In this document: positions 16,691-26,411 of the stretch, in pieces
Layout: each line of letters starts with the position of its first letter
Numbering within the stretch: position 1 is the stretch's first letter
Assembly (NCBI GenBank): GCA_025451895.1
Contig: JANWJP010000115.1
Coordinates: forward strand, 1-33,314
Direction: 5' to 3'
DNA: 33,314 nt
Origin: Robertmurraya sp.
GTDB taxonomy: Bacteria > Bacillota > Bacilli > Bacillales > Cytobacillaceae
Translations under genes and position numbers: made by a program
Notes under the pieces: model-generated
The model's input: the letters and a program-made list of their open reading frames with translations, nothing else
Databases searched by the model: none
What the model was told of the DNA's origin: nothing

Positions 16691-16722
16691 ATAAAAAAAG
16701 TCCTTTACATATGCAAAGGACT
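16691..16722 (-). terminator. Terminator of cccA
   Basis: AGTCCTTT (16699-16706) and AAAGGACT (16715-16722) pair around an 8-base loop. On the minus strand the stem is followed by seven T, a classical intrinsic terminator about 100 bases after the cccA stop. It separates cccA from trmK-yqfO, so trmK should have its own promoter in 16635-16690; I could not place one. Confidence 0.85.
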
Positions 16723-16823
16723 CTTATCAGCACTTATTATTCAGATTGTCAAACAACTTTATATTTATGCACCGGATCCATGATTTCAAACATTTGTCAT
16801 GAATAAATAACAAGAAATAAATG

Positions 16824-17192
16824 CTATTTTAAAGAGGAAAGCCACTCTGCCATTTCCGGTGCCTGCTCGTCCGTGATTAATCCGGCCGGCATATTTCCTT
16901 TCCCGTTCACAAGAATATCAATGATTTCATCCTGACTCAATCTGTCTCCCACTCCGACGAGAGCAGGATTACTTCCGACACCCTGAAAATCGGCTCCATG
17001 ACAGGCAACACAGCTTTTTTGCTGGTACAACTGTTCGGGAGCCAGAGCAACTTCCTCTGTTTTTTCTTCCCCGCCTTCCGTTTTTGAAACAATTTTTTTC
17101 ATGTCGCCGATCCCTTTAAAAGACATTAAAAGCATTGCAGTAATCCCTAAAACCATAATTAACAAATAAGGATTGATAGGATTTCGTTTCAC
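16824..17192 (-). CDS. cccA: Cytochrome c550
   Basis: A 122-residue membrane-anchored c-type cytochrome that carries electrons in the respiratory chain on the outer face of the membrane. One N-terminal transmembrane anchor spans about residues 8-25, then a charged linker, then the haem domain. The haem site is CVACH (Cys61, Cys64, His65) and Met101 in GNMPAG is the expected axial ligand. The length equals that of the B. subtilis protein within two residues. GTG at 17192 is seven bases after AAGGAGG. It is a single-gene unit with its own terminator. A cre-like sequence lies about 250 bases upstream (17436-17449); whether it affects cccA or the opposite strand is open. Confidence 0.96.
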   Translation of the reverse strand: MKRNPINPYLLIMVLGITAMLLMSFKGIGDMKKIVSKTEGGEEKTEEVALAPEQLYQQKSCVACHGADFQGVGSNPALVGVGDRLSQDEIIDILVNGKGNMPAGLITDEQAPEMAEWLSSLK

Positions 17193-17423
17193 TGATCCGC
17201 CTCCTTTATGTATCAGGAATTAGAAAATTCTGCCATTTTATATTTCTATTTTACTTGAAAATGTTCTAAAGGGAAAGGGAAAACTCTTATTCCTGACTGA
17301 AAAAAGTATAATACAGAATTCGGCATGACTGCCGGGTAGTTTTCATCATGCAAACAAAAGCCTGACAAGAAAAATAAAGAATTGAAACCGTCAAACTGTA
17401 CAACAAATTTCACATTTATTCCC

Positions 17424-17451
17424 TTGACACCCCTATGCAATCGCTTACAAT
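17424..17451 (+). promoter_or_regulatory. Plus-strand promoter with embedded cre-like (CcpA) site
   Basis: TTGACA (17424-17429), a 16-base spacer and TACAAT (17446-17451) make a near-consensus sigma-A promoter pointing away from cccA, toward the 3' end of sigA. TGCAATCGCTTACA at 17436-17449 lies inside it and matches the catabolite-responsive element consensus TGWAAnCGnTnWCA at all but one position; its reverse complement also fits with one mismatch. A cre between -35 and -10 usually means repression by CcpA when glucose is present. No annotated gene lies downstream on this strand apart from the 27-codon frame at 17506. Confidence 0.5.
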
Positions 17452-17505
17452 TTAAATATAAACAAACTTTGGCATTTTAAATTCGACTTACAAAAAGGGA
17501 TTTGT

Positions 17506-17589
17506 TTGAAGATTACCGGTCCTGCTGACTGGAAGATTAATGTTAACAATAACAGTTGTTCACTGGTTAAAAAAGCGGCTCACCCGTAG
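17506..17589 (+). CDS. Possible 27-residue small protein
   Basis: A TTG-initiated frame beginning MKITGPADWK and ending KKAAHP lies about 50 bases downstream of the cre-containing promoter. AAAAAGGGA at 17492-17500 ends five bases before the TTG, a plausible ribosome site. I do not recognise the peptide: it is hydrophilic, with one Cys, one Trp and no membrane segment. It may be a real small protein, the coding part of a dual-function RNA, or chance. The 594-base gap between cccA and sigA otherwise holds no gene; it also contains the sigA terminator. Confidence 0.22.
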   Translation: MKITGPADWKINVNNNSCSLVKKAAHP

Positions 17590-17680
17590 TCTTCATAAAA
17601 ATTTTACGAATGCCATTTGCAAAATGAGAGACAATTCAGTAAAATAAAAGAAAAACTACAAATTTTGGAATTATAAACAA

Positions 17681-17767
17681 AAAAAAGAAAGGGTTGTTCC
17701 TGTATACAATATCCGATGTTTAAAGCAAGTTTTCCTCAACATTGTATACAAAAGGAACTCCCTTTCC
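17681..17767 (-). terminator. Long hairpin terminator of the yqxD-dnaG-sigA operon
   Basis: TGTATACAAT (17701-17710) and ATTGTATACA (17741-17750) are perfect complements. The pairing continues outward imperfectly through TTCC/GGAA and AAAGGG/CCCTTT segments, giving arms of about 24 bases and a 30-base loop. On the minus strand the stem is followed by CTTTTTTTG. It begins 20 bases after the sigA stop. The stem and loop are longer than usual for an intrinsic terminator. Confidence 0.75.
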
Positions 17768-17786
17768 GGGCACCTGTGCATGAAAT

Positions 17787-18911
17787 TTATTCAAGAAAAT
17801 CCTTAAGCCTTTTGCTTCTGCTTGGATGTCTGAGTTTTCTCAGGGCTTTAGCTTCAATTTGACGAATCCGTTCACGGGTGACGCCAAATACCTTGCCCAC
17901 TTCTTCCAAAGTACGGGTGCGGCCGTCATCGAGCCCGAACCGGAGTCTTAAGACATTCTCTTCCCTGTCCGTCAATGTATCGAGAACATCCTCAAGCTGT
18001 TCTTTTAACAGCTCATAAGCAGCATGTTCAGAAGGTGATGTTGCTTCCTGATCTTCAATAAAATCTCCTAAATGGGAATCATCTTCTTCACCAATTGGTG
18101 TTTCCAATGACACAGGTTCCTGGGCTATTTTCAGAATTTCACGGACCTTTTCAGGAGTTAAATCCATGTCTTCGGCAATTTCTTCCGGAGTTGGTTCGCG
18201 CCCGAGATCTTGAAGCAGTTGTCTTTGCACGCGGATCAATTTATTGATCGTTTCAACCATGTGAACAGGGATCCGGATCGTTCTGGCCTGATCGGCAATT
18301 GCCCTTGTTATCGCCTGACGAATCCACCAAGTTGCGTACGTACTGAATTTAAAACCTTTTCTGTGATCAAATTTTTCGACAGCCTTAATTAGACCCATAT
18401 TTCCTTCCTGTATTAAATCAAGGAACAGCATCCCGCGGCCTACATATCGTTTTGCAATACTGACAACGAGACGCAAATTCGCTTCAGCAAGACGGCGTTT
18501 TGCTTCTTCGTCCCCTTGTTCAAGTCTTTCAGCCAGTTCAATTTCTTCTTCTGCAGTCAATAAGTCCACACGTCCGATTTCCTTCAGGTACATGCGGACA
18601 GGATCGTTGATTTTCACACCGGGAGGGACACTTAGATCATTTAAGTCGAATTCTTCCTCATCATCGTCAAATTCTTCGTCATCCGGATCAGTATCATCAC
18701 TGCTGTCTACCAACTCTATTCCTTGTTCCCCGAGAAACTCGTAAAACTCATCCATTTGATCTGATTCCAAATCAAATTGTGACAGTTTCTCAGCGATGTG
18801 CTCATATGACAGCACGCCTGTCTTTTTTCCTATTTCCATTAATTGTTCCTTTGCTTGTTCTAGGGTCAACTCTGTATCAACCTCTTTTGAACGGGCTGAT
18901 TTTTCAGCCAT
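17787..18911 (-). CDS. sigA: RNA polymerase principal sigma factor SigA (sigma-43)
   Basis: A 374-residue primary sigma factor that directs RNA polymerase to housekeeping promoters. It has region 1.1 (about 1-80), an acidic Asp/Glu-rich linker (about 68-90), region 1.2 ([13 protein letters not shown]), region 2 with the -10-recognising [14 protein letters not shown] segment, region 3, and region 4 with the helix-turn-helix [21 protein letters not shown]. From the linker onward it is nearly identical to B. subtilis SigA; the linker is a little longer and more acidic. ATG at 18911 follows AAGGAGGGGTACAT and gives the expected MAEK start. It lies 44 bases after dnaG, the last gene of the macromolecular synthesis operon. 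Confidence 0.99.
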   Translation of the reverse strand: MAEKSARSKEVDTELTLEQAKEQLMEIGKKTGVLSYEHIAEKLSQFDLESDQMDEFYEFLGEQGIELVDSSDDTDPDDEEFDDDEEEFDLNDLSVPPGVKINDPVRMYLKEIGRVDLLTAEEEIELAERLEQGDEEAKRRLAEANLRLVVSIAKRYVGRGMLFLDLIQEGNMGLIKAVEKFDHRKGFKFSTYATWWIRQAITRAIADQARTIRIPVHMVETINKLIRVQRQLLQDLGREPTPEEIAEDMDLTPEKVREILKIAQEPVSLETPIGEEDDSHLGDFIEDQEATSPSEHAAYELLKEQLEDVLDTLTDREENVLRLRFGLDDGRTRTLEEVGKVFGVTRERIRQIEAKALRKLRHPSRSKRLKDFLE

Positions 18912-18955
18912 ATGTACCCCTCCTTCCAAAATCACAAACGCAATACTTCTTTCAT

Positions 18956-20767
18956 TTATTTTAATGCTTTTTGCATTTCAATAATTTCCCGGGCAATTTC
19001 GGCAGCTTTTTTGTAGTCTTTTCTCTTTTCAGCTTCTTTTCCTTCAGCTTCTTTTTCTTTTATCTTTAACATTTTTCGGTGATTCAACACCTGTTTAATA
19101 TAATCATGCAATTCTTGCTCACTGATGTCCTCATTAATCAACATCATATCAATATTGGCTACCATTTGCTTCAGGCGGGAATCATCCAGATAATTCATAA
19201 AATGACTGGGATCCGGTTCCAATCCTTGTTCAAAATATCCAAATAAATAAGTGATGATTGCCTGATGTTCATCAACATTAAACGGTTCCCCGTCCAACAT
19301 ATCTTTTACTCTGAAAGCCAAATCCGGGTCCCTCATCATATGGGCAATCAATAGCCGCTCCGCATTATAATAAGCGGGTTTTAAAGACTCGGGGCGGCTT
19401 TGCAGCAATATTTTCTTGCGAACGCCAGATTGTTCTTTATTTAATTTTTTCTTATTGGCAGAAGAAATTTGTTTTACTTGCTGCTTTAGAGCATCCAATG
19501 ATAAGGTAAATTCATTGGCCAATTGGCGGAGATAATGATCCCTTTCCACCGCCTTGTCAAGAATGCTTATTTCTTTTAAGGCCTCTTCCACATACTGAAG
19601 ACGATCCCCGTCATTCTGGAGGTCCTTCCCCTTTTTTAAATAATGAAGTTTGAAGGATGTAAATGTCAAACTGGAATGAATGACTGCATCCCGAAATTTT
19701 TCTCTGCCATATTTACGGATATAATCATCAGGATCGAGTCCGTCTTCCAACATTGCCACCCGTACTTGGCAACCGGCTTCGGTTAATAATTCGCCCGCTC
19801 TCCATGCGGCCTCTATTCCCGCTTGATCCGAATCATAGCAGATAGTCACTAAGTCAGTATTCCGGCGGATTAATAAAACGTGTTCAGAGGTTAACGATGT
19901 TCCCATCGTTGCAACCCCGTTTTCCACACCGGAACGATCCGCTGCGATACAGTCAGCAAATCCCTCAAACAATATGACCTGCTGCTGTTTTCGAATCGCC
20001 GGTCTTGCAAGATGAAAATTATACAAAATTTTACTTTTATTAAAAATTGCTGTCTCGGGACTGTTTAAATATTTGGGCTCACCCGCCCCCAGAGTCCTCC
20101 CGGAAAAAGCAATCGTATTCCCTTTTGTATCAAAGATAGGAAACATAACCCGATCGCGGAAACGATCAAAGTAATTTCCATCTTTTTCACTTCTGATAAT
20201 CAGTCCTGCCTTTTCTAAAAGCGAAGGCTTGTAATTTCTTTTTGTCAAAAATTTATAATCCACATCCCGCGAGTTTAAGGCATAACCAATTTGATATTTT
20301 TCGATCTGCTCATCTGTGAATCCCCTGTTATAAAGATATTCCGGAGCATGTTGACCATCCTTTGTATTTACAAGGATATGATGGTAAAATTTACATAACA
20401 GGTCATGGGCCTCAATCATCTGCCGGTATTCCCGATCCCCTGATGTTTCCCCGGAAAATACCGGTTGGGAAAGCTCCAGAACAATGTTTGCTCTTTCAGC
20501 CAACTTAATGGCAGCTTCCTGAAAGGACAAGCCATCATGTTCCATTAAAAAGGAAAAGACATTGCCTCCAGCGCCGCAGCCAAAGCAATGAAAAATTTGT
20601 TTTTCAGGAGAAACTGAAAAAGAAGGGGTATTTTCGCCATGGAACGGACATAATCCAAAATAGTTTCTGCCCTGCTTTTTCAATTGAACATAATCACTGA
20701 TTACATCAACGATATCGACCGCTTGACGAATTTCATTAATTTTCTCCTCCGGTATGCGCGCATGCAT
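18956..20767 (-). CDS. dnaG: DNA primase
   Basis: A 603-residue primase that makes RNA primers for replication. The N-terminal zinc domain has Cys40, His43, Cys61 and Cys64 (CPFHGE and CFGCGAGG). The central TOPRIM catalytic domain shows the EGFAD and CYDSDQAG acidic motifs, and the C-terminal domain (about 440-603) is the helicase-interacting part. Length equals the B. subtilis enzyme. ATG at 20767 is nine bases after GGAG; a TTG at 20782 lies within the ribosome-site region and is rejected. It is preceded by yqxD with a 57-base gap and followed by sigA. Confidence 0.98.
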   Translation of the reverse strand: MHARIPEEKINEIRQAVDIVDVISDYVQLKKQGRNYFGLCPFHGENTPSFSVSPEKQIFHCFGCGAGGNVFSFLMEHDGLSFQEAAIKLAERANIVLELSQPVFSGETSGDREYRQMIEAHDLLCKFYHHILVNTKDGQHAPEYLYNRGFTDEQIEKYQIGYALNSRDVDYKFLTKRNYKPSLLEKAGLIIRSEKDGNYFDRFRDRVMFPIFDTKGNTIAFSGRTLGAGEPKYLNSPETAIFNKSKILYNFHLARPAIRKQQQVILFEGFADCIAADRSGVENGVATMGTSLTSEHVLLIRRNTDLVTICYDSDQAGIEAAWRAGELLTEAGCQVRVAMLEDGLDPDDYIRKYGREKFRDAVIHSSLTFTSFKLHYLKKGKDLQNDGDRLQYVEEALKEISILDKAVERDHYLRQLANEFTLSLDALKQQVKQISSANKKKLNKEQSGVRKKILLQSRPESLKPAYYNAERLLIAHMMRDPDLAFRVKDMLDGEPFNVDEHQAIITYLFGYFEQGLEPDPSHFMNYLDDSRLKQMVANIDMMLINEDISEQELHDYIKQVLNHRKMLKIKEKEAEGKEAEKRKDYKKAAEIAREIIEMQKALK

Positions 20768-20824
20768 GATAAACAACTCCAAAACCTTGGTGATTTCACC
20801 GACTTAAATAATATTCGCCAAGAA

Positions 20825-21262
20825 TCAATAATTCCCTTCAATTTTCGACAAAATTCTTATAAAATTATTGCGAAAACTTTTTCTGTCCTCATTTGTAAAC
20901 ATTCCCTGGCCTTTCCGGAGCTTCTTTTGACGCCGTTCTCTGCCGGCAAGATACCTCAAATGCAAAGCAGAAGGGATATCCCTCTCTGCAAAAACAGTCC
21001 CGCGCGGATGAATGACGGAAACATTTTTGGAAAGAAGAATTGCAGCTAATCCGATATCATGAGTAACAACCACATCTCCGCTTTGAACATGGTTGATTAT
21101 AAACATATCAGCTGCTTCCTTTTCTGTATCAACATAATGCCAAACAAAAGGCCCCTGTTCTCTTTGCAAACTGTTAAAGGATGAAACAAATATCAATTTA
21201 ACATGAAAGCGGAGGGAAATTTCGACAATATCCTTTTTAACAGGGCAAGAATCGGCATCCAC
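20825..21262 (-). CDS. yqxD: YqxD/YaiI family protein (DUF188)
   Basis: A protein of about 145 residues from the DUF188 family, which has a PIN-like fold; its function is not established. Conserved parts visible are VDADSCPVK at the start, VVTHDIGLAA near residue 70 and HPRG...FAERDIP near residue 90. It is the first gene before dnaG and sigA, as in B. subtilis. The start is problematic: family members normally begin with a few residues before VDADACP (for example TIWVDADACP), yet the only standard codon in frame is the GTG that encodes this Val, with no ribosome site near it. Upstream, GGAG at about 21303-21306 is followed nine bases later by in-frame ATA, and later ATT, before a TGA. A non-standard start or a sequence error is possible, so the 5' end is uncertain. 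Confidence 0.88.
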   Translation of the reverse strand: MDADSCPVKKDIVEISLRFHVKLIFVSSFNSLQREQGPFVWHYVDTEKEAADMFIINHVQSGDVVVTHDIGLAAILLSKNVSVIHPRGTVFAERDIPSALHLRYLAGRERRQKKLRKGQGMFTNEDRKSFRNNFIRILSKIEGNY

Positions 21263-21530
21263 AAAAACAGTTGTTTTCCCTATTGTAATATTTATTCTAC
21301 ATCACTCCAGAGATTCCTTCTTAATCAGGGGAATAACTTTTATGAATTATCATAATGTCGAAAATTATCTCCAGTAATTCTTGACATCAGACAGTAAATA
21401 GTGTATTCGTTCCATGGTAAGTCTAAACCTGTATCCAAAACATTTTTATCACAATTTTTTATTATATCCTATAAATCTGTTTTTGGCTAATATTTTATCC
21501 TGCTTTCTTACATAAACAGATACCCGAAAA
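21263..21530. other. Leader region of the yqxD-dnaG-sigA operon
   Basis: This gap lies between the ppsR terminator and yqxD. The operon promoter should be here. On the minus strand a TATAAT occurs near 21457 but has no convincing -35 element, and I could not identify a sigma-H promoter like the one known in B. subtilis. A 16-codon ATG frame beginning MERIHYLLSD also lies here without a clear ribosome site; I do not call it. Confidence 0.4.
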
Positions 21531-21563
21531 GAAAAAAACTGTACAAGCCTAATTGACTTGTAC
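21531..21563 (-). terminator. Terminator of ccpN-ppsR
   Basis: CTTGTAC (21557-21563) and GTACAAG (21541-21547) form a 7-bp stem with a 9-base loop. On the minus strand it is followed by AGTTTTTTTC. The stem begins at the ppsR stop codon. Confidence 0.75.
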
Positions 21564-22381
21564 TAGCGCTGTTCTTTATTTTTGTAATAATGATATAAAA
21601 TGATATTTGCCGTTTCTTCGATCGCTTTATTTGTAACATCAACCACCCGGCAATCCAGTTTTGATGCAAGCTGTTCAAAATAATCCAGCTCTTCAGTAAT
21701 TCTCTCCTGCCTTGCGTACATGGCATGCTCATCCAAACCAAGGGATATTAACCGTTCACGGCGAATCTGCGTTAATTTTTCCGGACTGATTCTTAAACCA
21801 TAACATTTATGCCTGGGAATGGCAAAAAGTTCTTCCGGAGGGTCCACTTCAGGTACAATGGGGACATTGGCCACTTTAAGGCGTTTTAATGCCAGATATT
21901 GTGAAAGCGGGGTTTTTGATGTTCTTGAAACACCTATGAGAACAATATCTGCTTTAAGAATTCCTCTCGGATCCTTCCCGTCGTCATATTTTACTGCAAA
22001 TTCAATCGCTTCAATTCTTTTAAAATAATCCTTATCAAGCTTCTGAACGGCTCCCGGTTCGTTGACCGGATGGAGACCTGATACCAAGCCGATTTTTTCA
22101 ATCAAAGGACCGATCATATCACACGCGCATATTCCTTCTTTTTGGGCTGACTCCTGCATATATTTGCGGAGTTCCGCATCAACCAAATTATATACAATCA
22201 TGCCCTGTTCATATTTTACAAGTGAAATAACCTCGTCTATATTTGCCTTTTCCTCCACGTAGGGAAATCTTTTGATATTCATCCGGTTTCCTTTAAATTG
22301 CGCTACAGCAGATTTTGTGATTAATTCAGCTGTTTCTCCTACTGTATCAGAAACCACATAAATGACTGGAATATCCACCAT
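21563..22381 (-). CDS. yqfL: Putative pyruvate, phosphate dikinase regulatory protein (YqfL)
   Basis: A 272-residue protein of the PDRP family (ADP-dependent kinase and phosphorylase). In characterised members it phosphorylates and dephosphorylates pyruvate phosphate dikinase or PEP synthetase. The P-loop-like motif GVSRTSKTP lies near residues 148-156, followed by the family-typical [20 protein letters not shown]. In B. subtilis, YqfL is linked to CcpN and modulates its action on gluconeogenic genes. Here it lies 69 bases after ccpN on the same strand. ATG at 22381 is chosen because GGGGG is nine bases upstream; the ATG at 22387, three bases after that run, is less likely. No dikinase gene is in the window. 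Confidence 0.92.
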   Translation of the reverse strand: MVDIPVIYVVSDTVGETAELITKSAVAQFKGNRMNIKRFPYVEEKANIDEVISLVKYEQGMIVYNLVDAELRKYMQESAQKEGICACDMIGPLIEKIGLVSGLHPVNEPGAVQKLDKDYFKRIEAIEFAVKYDDGKDPRGILKADIVLIGVSRTSKTPLSQYLALKRLKVANVPIVPEVDPPEELFAIPRHKCYGLRISPEKLTQIRRERLISLGLDEHAMYARQERITEELDYFEQLASKLDCRVVDVTNKAIEETANIILYHYYKNKEQR

Positions 22382-22450
22382 ATTCATCTTCCCCCAATAT
22401 GCCGGTATATTAACCCGTTCAACCTGCTCTTTTTTATTGGCGGTGCTTTT

Positions 22451-23089
22451 TCATCCGTCTTCTCTGCCTATGGAGACGAGTGCCTCTGTTACATTTGTTT
22501 TTGTTATTCTTCCGATTACTTCAAAGCCGGCTCCTTTTTCTTTGACAACAGGAATTGCATCGATCTGTCTTTCAATCAGTTTCTCGGCAACATCGAGTAA
22601 CGGATCATCTTTTTTGCACATCGTAATATTAGGCATTCTTGTCATAATAATATCAACCGGAAGAGTCGCCAGTTCCTGTTTTCCAATACTGGCGCGAAGC
22701 AGGTCCTTTCTTGAAATAACTCCTATCAACAGTCCATCTTCATCGACAACAAATAATGTGCCGACATCCTCCAAAAACATGGTGACGATTGCATCATAAG
22801 CGGAAACACCGCTCGTAACCACCACCGGAATTGATTGAAAATCTTTCACCTTCAGTTTGCGCAAATTTTCTCTTAACAGTTGATTCCCTGTTTTACCGGT
22901 ATAAAAATAGCCCACTCTCGGACGGGCATCTAAAAAACCGGCCATGGTTAAAATCGATAAATCCGGTCTTAATGTCGCTCTTGTTAAGTTAAGCTTTTCG
23001 GCAATACTTTCTCCGGTTATCGGACCGTATTCCTTAACAATATTCAAAATTTTTTGTTGACGGCTGTTCAGTTCGATCGTACCCACCAC
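22451..23089 (-). CDS. ccpN: Transcriptional repressor CcpN
   Basis: A 212-residue repressor of gluconeogenic genes (gapB, pckA and the small RNA SR1 in B. subtilis) under glycolytic conditions. An N-terminal winged helix spans about residues 5-65 (ITGESIAEKLNLTRATLRPD), and two CBS domains follow (about 80-140 and 145-208), which bind adenine nucleotides in this family. The start is one of two consecutive GTG codons (23089 or 23086); a TAG immediately precedes the first. The only purine-rich stretch is AGGTG overlapping the start, so the ribosome site is poor. From recalled homologues, the second GTG may be the true start. It is followed by yqfL in one unit. Confidence 0.95.
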   Translation of the reverse strand: MVGTIELNSRQQKILNIVKEYGPITGESIAEKLNLTRATLRPDLSILTMAGFLDARPRVGYFYTGKTGNQLLRENLRKLKVKDFQSIPVVVTSGVSAYDAIVTMFLEDVGTLFVVDEDGLLIGVISRKDLLRASIGKQELATLPVDIIMTRMPNITMCKKDDPLLDVAEKLIERQIDAIPVVKEKGAGFEVIGRITKTNVTEALVSIGREDG

Positions 23090-23131
23090 CTAACGGGATC
23101 ATGCCATTGTGCATAATACTTTATACTCAAT

Positions 23132-23159
23132 ATTATATACTATTTTCCGAAAATGACAA
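23132..23159 (-). promoter_or_regulatory. Sigma-A promoter of ccpN-yqfL
   Basis: On the minus strand TTGTCA (23159-23154), a 16-base spacer and TATAAT (23137-23132) match consensus at 11 of 12 positions, about 40 bases upstream of the ccpN start. The rest of the 369-base gap to glyS holds the glyQS terminator and no gene I can support. Confidence 0.7.
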
Positions 23160-23377
23160 AGAAAGGCAACACTATTCAATTCAATTGCCATCCTGTTAAG
23201 CATGGACTTACATTGAACCACAGCGCAGATAAAAAAGAATAACACAGTATTGCTTTATTAAATGGCCTGCAAATCGGGCTTCAAAAAACAGGTAATTTAT
23301 CCCTACTTTGCGGTCAGATCAAAAAAAATACCGCCTCCGGGAAAAAACATAAACCGGCAGAATACAAATGATGTATT

Positions 23378-23433
23378 AAAAAACAGGCGGCTCCCCGGCT
23401 TAATCGTCCGAATGAAACCGGGGCAAACCGCTC
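23378..23433 (-). terminator. Terminator of glyQS
   Basis: On the minus strand GCGG-TTTG-CCCCGG pairs with CCGGGG-A-GCCGC around a 19-base loop, then TGTTTTTTAA follows. It lies about 25 bases after the glyS stop. Confidence 0.8.
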
Positions 23434-23458
23434 TGAAAAAATATATATCTTTTATCAG

Positions 23459-25528
23459 CTATTTAACATTAATTTTATTAAAGTCTGCAAATCCTTTAAT
23501 CAGACGGGCAAGACTATCCATAAGATTTAAACGGTTCCTGCGAATCGTTTCATCTTCAACCATAATCATCGTATGGTCAAAATAATCGGTAATTTCGTCT
23601 TTCATGGAAACAAGAAGTTCAAAATAATGCTTGCTGCTATAATTTGCATCGAGACTTTCTCTGACATTCAGGAATTTATTGTACAGTTTTTGCTCCCATT
23701 CATTCTCAAATAAATCGGGCCTAATTTCCCCGCCTTCCGCCTTCACAGCAATGTTTATGACTCTGCCAAGCGCCTCGATGCTTTCTTTGAATCCTTCTGC
23801 GGAAAGCCTGGATTGCAATATATCAGCTTTCTCCACAAGTTCAGCCACAGGACCGATTTTGAAGACAAGAACCGAGTCAACAATATCATGGCGGATTTTC
23901 CGCTCCTGTAGTAAATATTTTAAGCGCAGTTTAAAGAAATCAAGAATATCTTTTTCCAGTTGGCCGCGTTCTTGAATGGCTATGCCATCTTCTGCAATAA
24001 GGGTTACAGCCATTTCAATCAATTTTTCCAGGTCAAGCTTCCAACCCTTAGTTTCTAAAATCTGCACAATTCCGGATGCCTGTCTTCTAAGAGCATAAGG
24101 ATCCTGGGAACCGGTAGGTATATTACCGATTGCAAAGAATGCAGCAATCGTATCCATCTTTTCTGCTGTAGACAGGAGTGCTCCCGGATCTGTGGAAGGC
24201 AGCGAATCGTCTGCGTTTCTCGGCATATAGTGTTCATTTACGGCTATTGCAACTCCCTCCGGTTCGCCTTTCTGCAATGCATACTTTTCACCCATGAAAC
24301 CTTGGAGTTCCGGGAATTCATTAACCATATTTGTTACCAAATCAAACTTGCAGATTTCTGCAGCCCTGTCAGCCAATTGCTTATCCTCAGAACTAAAGGC
24401 TAAAATATCGGCCAATTGGTTTGTAAACTTACGCACGCGGTTAACTTTTTCTGCCAATGTCCCGATTTCATCATGATATACAATAGCCTCCAGTTTTGTG
24501 AGACAGTCAGATATGGCCAATTTTTGGTCCTCGCGATAGAAAAATGCTGCGTCCGCCAATCTTGCATGCAATACTTTTTCATTTCCTTTAGCCACAATAT
24601 CAAGATGTTGATCGTTTCCGTTGCGAATCGTCACAAAATACGGCAACAGGTTTCCATCTTTCGATTTTACCGGAAAATAACGCTGATGTTCTTTCATAGA
24701 CGTTATCAGAACCTCCTCCGGCAATTGGAGGAATTCTTCTTCAAAACGACCGTAAAGAGCCGTCGGATATTCCACGAGATTATTAACCTCTTCCAACAGA
24801 CCTTCATCTACAGGGATTATCCAATTATTCTCCTCTTCAAGAACCTTAATTTGCGACAAAATGATATCTTTTCTTTTCACCGGATCAGCGATCACATATT
24901 GCTGCAAAAGCGCTTCTTCATATTCCTTTGCCGTCGCAAACTCTGTTTTCTCTCCTAAGAAGCGATGACCCATGCTCCAGTTGGAGGACGAAACACCGGC
25001 AACCGAAAACGGAATGATCTCCTCTCCGTACATCGCTGCAATCCATTTAATCGGCCGTATATAGCGCAAGTCCTCATTGGCCCAGTACATATTTTTAGGG
25101 AAAGACATTCCTGCGACAATTTCCTTCAATTCCGGGAGGAGAGACACTGTTTCCATGCCTTTAATATGTTTTTCAACATAGCAATATTCAACGCCATTTA
25201 CTTCTTTAAAATAAATATCGTCAGTCATCATTCCCTGACCCCTTGCAAACCCGGCGGCTGCTTTTGTCCATTGTCCGTTCTCATCCAATGCGATTTTTTT
25301 AGCCGGTCCTTTCACCTCTTCATGAAGGTCAGCCTGGGCTTCACGGACACCTTCAACGAGTACGGCCAGTCTGCGCGGAGTTGAGAATGAAGAAACGGCA
25401 TCAAAATCTATTTTCTTGGATTGCAACCAGCTTTGAATTTTTTCCGACAATTGTTCCATCGAACTCGTAACAAACCGGGCCGGCATTTCCTCGAGGCCAA
25501 TTTCCAGCAATAAATCCCTTTTACTCAT
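23459..25528 (-). CDS. glyS: Glycyl-tRNA synthetase, beta subunit
   Basis: A 689-residue beta subunit of the bacterial alpha2-beta2 glycyl-tRNA synthetase; it binds tRNA-Gly and is needed for aminoacylation. The N-terminus [20 protein letters not shown] is typical, followed by PTRRLAVLV-like (here [10 protein letters not shown]) and MGHRFL motifs. The C-terminal DALR anticodon-binding domain ends near [15 protein letters not shown]. The length is close to the B. subtilis protein. ATG at 25528 overlaps the end of glyQ by eight bases, consistent with coupled, stoichiometric synthesis. Expression is controlled by the T-box leader at 26611-26838. Confidence 0.98.
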   Translation of the reverse strand: MSKRDLLLEIGLEEMPARFVTSSMEQLSEKIQSWLQSKKIDFDAVSSFSTPRRLAVLVEGVREAQADLHEEVKGPAKKIALDENGQWTKAAAGFARGQGMMTDDIYFKEVNGVEYCYVEKHIKGMETVSLLPELKEIVAGMSFPKNMYWANEDLRYIRPIKWIAAMYGEEIIPFSVAGVSSSNWSMGHRFLGEKTEFATAKEYEEALLQQYVIADPVKRKDIILSQIKVLEEENNWIIPVDEGLLEEVNNLVEYPTALYGRFEEEFLQLPEEVLITSMKEHQRYFPVKSKDGNLLPYFVTIRNGNDQHLDIVAKGNEKVLHARLADAAFFYREDQKLAISDCLTKLEAIVYHDEIGTLAEKVNRVRKFTNQLADILAFSSEDKQLADRAAEICKFDLVTNMVNEFPELQGFMGEKYALQKGEPEGVAIAVNEHYMPRNADDSLPSTDPGALLSTAEKMDTIAAFFAIGNIPTGSQDPYALRRQASGIVQILETKGWKLDLEKLIEMAVTLIAEDGIAIQERGQLEKDILDFFKLRLKYLLQERKIRHDIVDSVLVFKIGPVAELVEKADILQSRLSAEGFKESIEALGRVINIAVKAEGGEIRPDLFENEWEQKLYNKFLNVRESLDANYSSKHYFELLVSMKDEITDYFDHTMIMVEDETIRRNRLNLMDSLARLIKGFADFNKINVK

Positions 25529-26411
25529 TGCTCTTATCCTCCTTCGCTTTCAAAATTGGAAATCCAAGCTTTTCCCGTTCTGCGTAAAATGTTTTCGCCA
25601 CTTTTCTGGCAAGACTGCGGATCCTCGCAATATAGCCGGTCCGTTCCGTAACTGAAATAGCACCTCTGCCATCCAAAATATTAAATACGTGAGAACACTT
25701 TAAAACATAATCATAAGCCGGATGGACAAGCCCTTTCTCCATTTGACGGTGTGCCTCTTTTTCATAAATTGCAAACAAATGGAAAAGCATGTCCGGATCA
25801 GATGTTTCAAAGGTATACTTGGAATGTTCATATTCCGGTTGAAGGAATATGTCCCTGTATGTAAATCCATCTGTCCACTCTAAATCAAACACATTTTCTT
25901 TGTCCTGAATATAAGAGGCCAATCTCTCAATTCCGTATGTGATCTCGACTGATACCGGACGGCAGTCAAGCCCCCCTACTTGCTGGAAATAGGTAAACTG
26001 CGTAATTTCCATTCCGTCAAGCCAAACTTCCCAGCCAAGTCCGGCGCATCCTAATGACGGGTTTTCCCAGTTATCTTCAACAAAACGGATGTCATGCTCC
26101 AACGGATTAATTCCCAAAGCCTTTAACGAATCCAAATAAATATCCTGTATATTGTCCGGAGAAGGCTTCATGATCACCTGGAATTGATGATGCTGATAAA
26201 GACGGTTCGGGTTCTCTCCATATCGTCCGTCAGCGGGACGCCGGGACGGCTCAACATAAGCCACATTCCACGGCTCAGGTCCGATTGCCCGCAGGAATGT
26301 ATAGGGACTCATCGTTCCCGCACCTTTTTCCACATCGTAAGCCTGCATCAGAATACATCCTTGGTCAGCCCAATGCTTCTGCAGTGCCAGAATCATATTT
26401 TGAATATTCAT
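25521..26411 (-). CDS. glyQ: Glycyl-tRNA synthetase, alpha subunit
   Basis: A 296-residue class II synthetase subunit that activates glycine and contains the catalytic core. Family motifs are [47 protein letters not shown], and the motif 3-like region ending [14 protein letters not shown]. Length equals the family norm. ATG at 26411 follows AAAGGAAGAAGTGTCT and gives the conserved [14 protein letters not shown]; further upstream frame is not expected. Between the T-box terminator and this start is a 200-base leader containing a 28-codon frame (26450-26536) discussed in the findings. Confidence 0.98.
   Translation of the reverse strand: MNIQNMILALQKHWADQGCILMQAYDVEKGAGTMSPYTFLRAIGPEPWNVAYVEPSRRPADGRYGENPNRLYQHHQFQVIMKPSPDNIQDIYLDSLKALGINPLEHDIRFVEDNWENPSLGCAGLGWEVWLDGMEITQFTYFQQVGGLDCRPVSVEITYGIERLASYIQDKENVFDLEWTDGFTYRDIFLQPEYEHSKYTFETSDPDMLFHLFAIYEKEAHRQMEKGLVHPAYDYVLKCSHVFNILDGRGAISVTERTGYIARIRSLARKVAKTFYAEREKLGFPILKAKEDKSNE

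Noticed and set aside
17246-17440. 64-codon minus-strand frame upstream of cccA
   Set aside because: No ribosome site, no recognised domain, and it lies in the expected cccA promoter region.
21368-21418. 16-codon frame MERIHYLLSD... upstream of yqxD
   Set aside because: Too short to judge and lacks a clear ribosome site; mentioned only in the intergenic entry.
24416-24958. 180-codon plus-strand frame inside glyS
   Set aside because: Antisense shadow of the conserved synthetase beta subunit; no support of its own.
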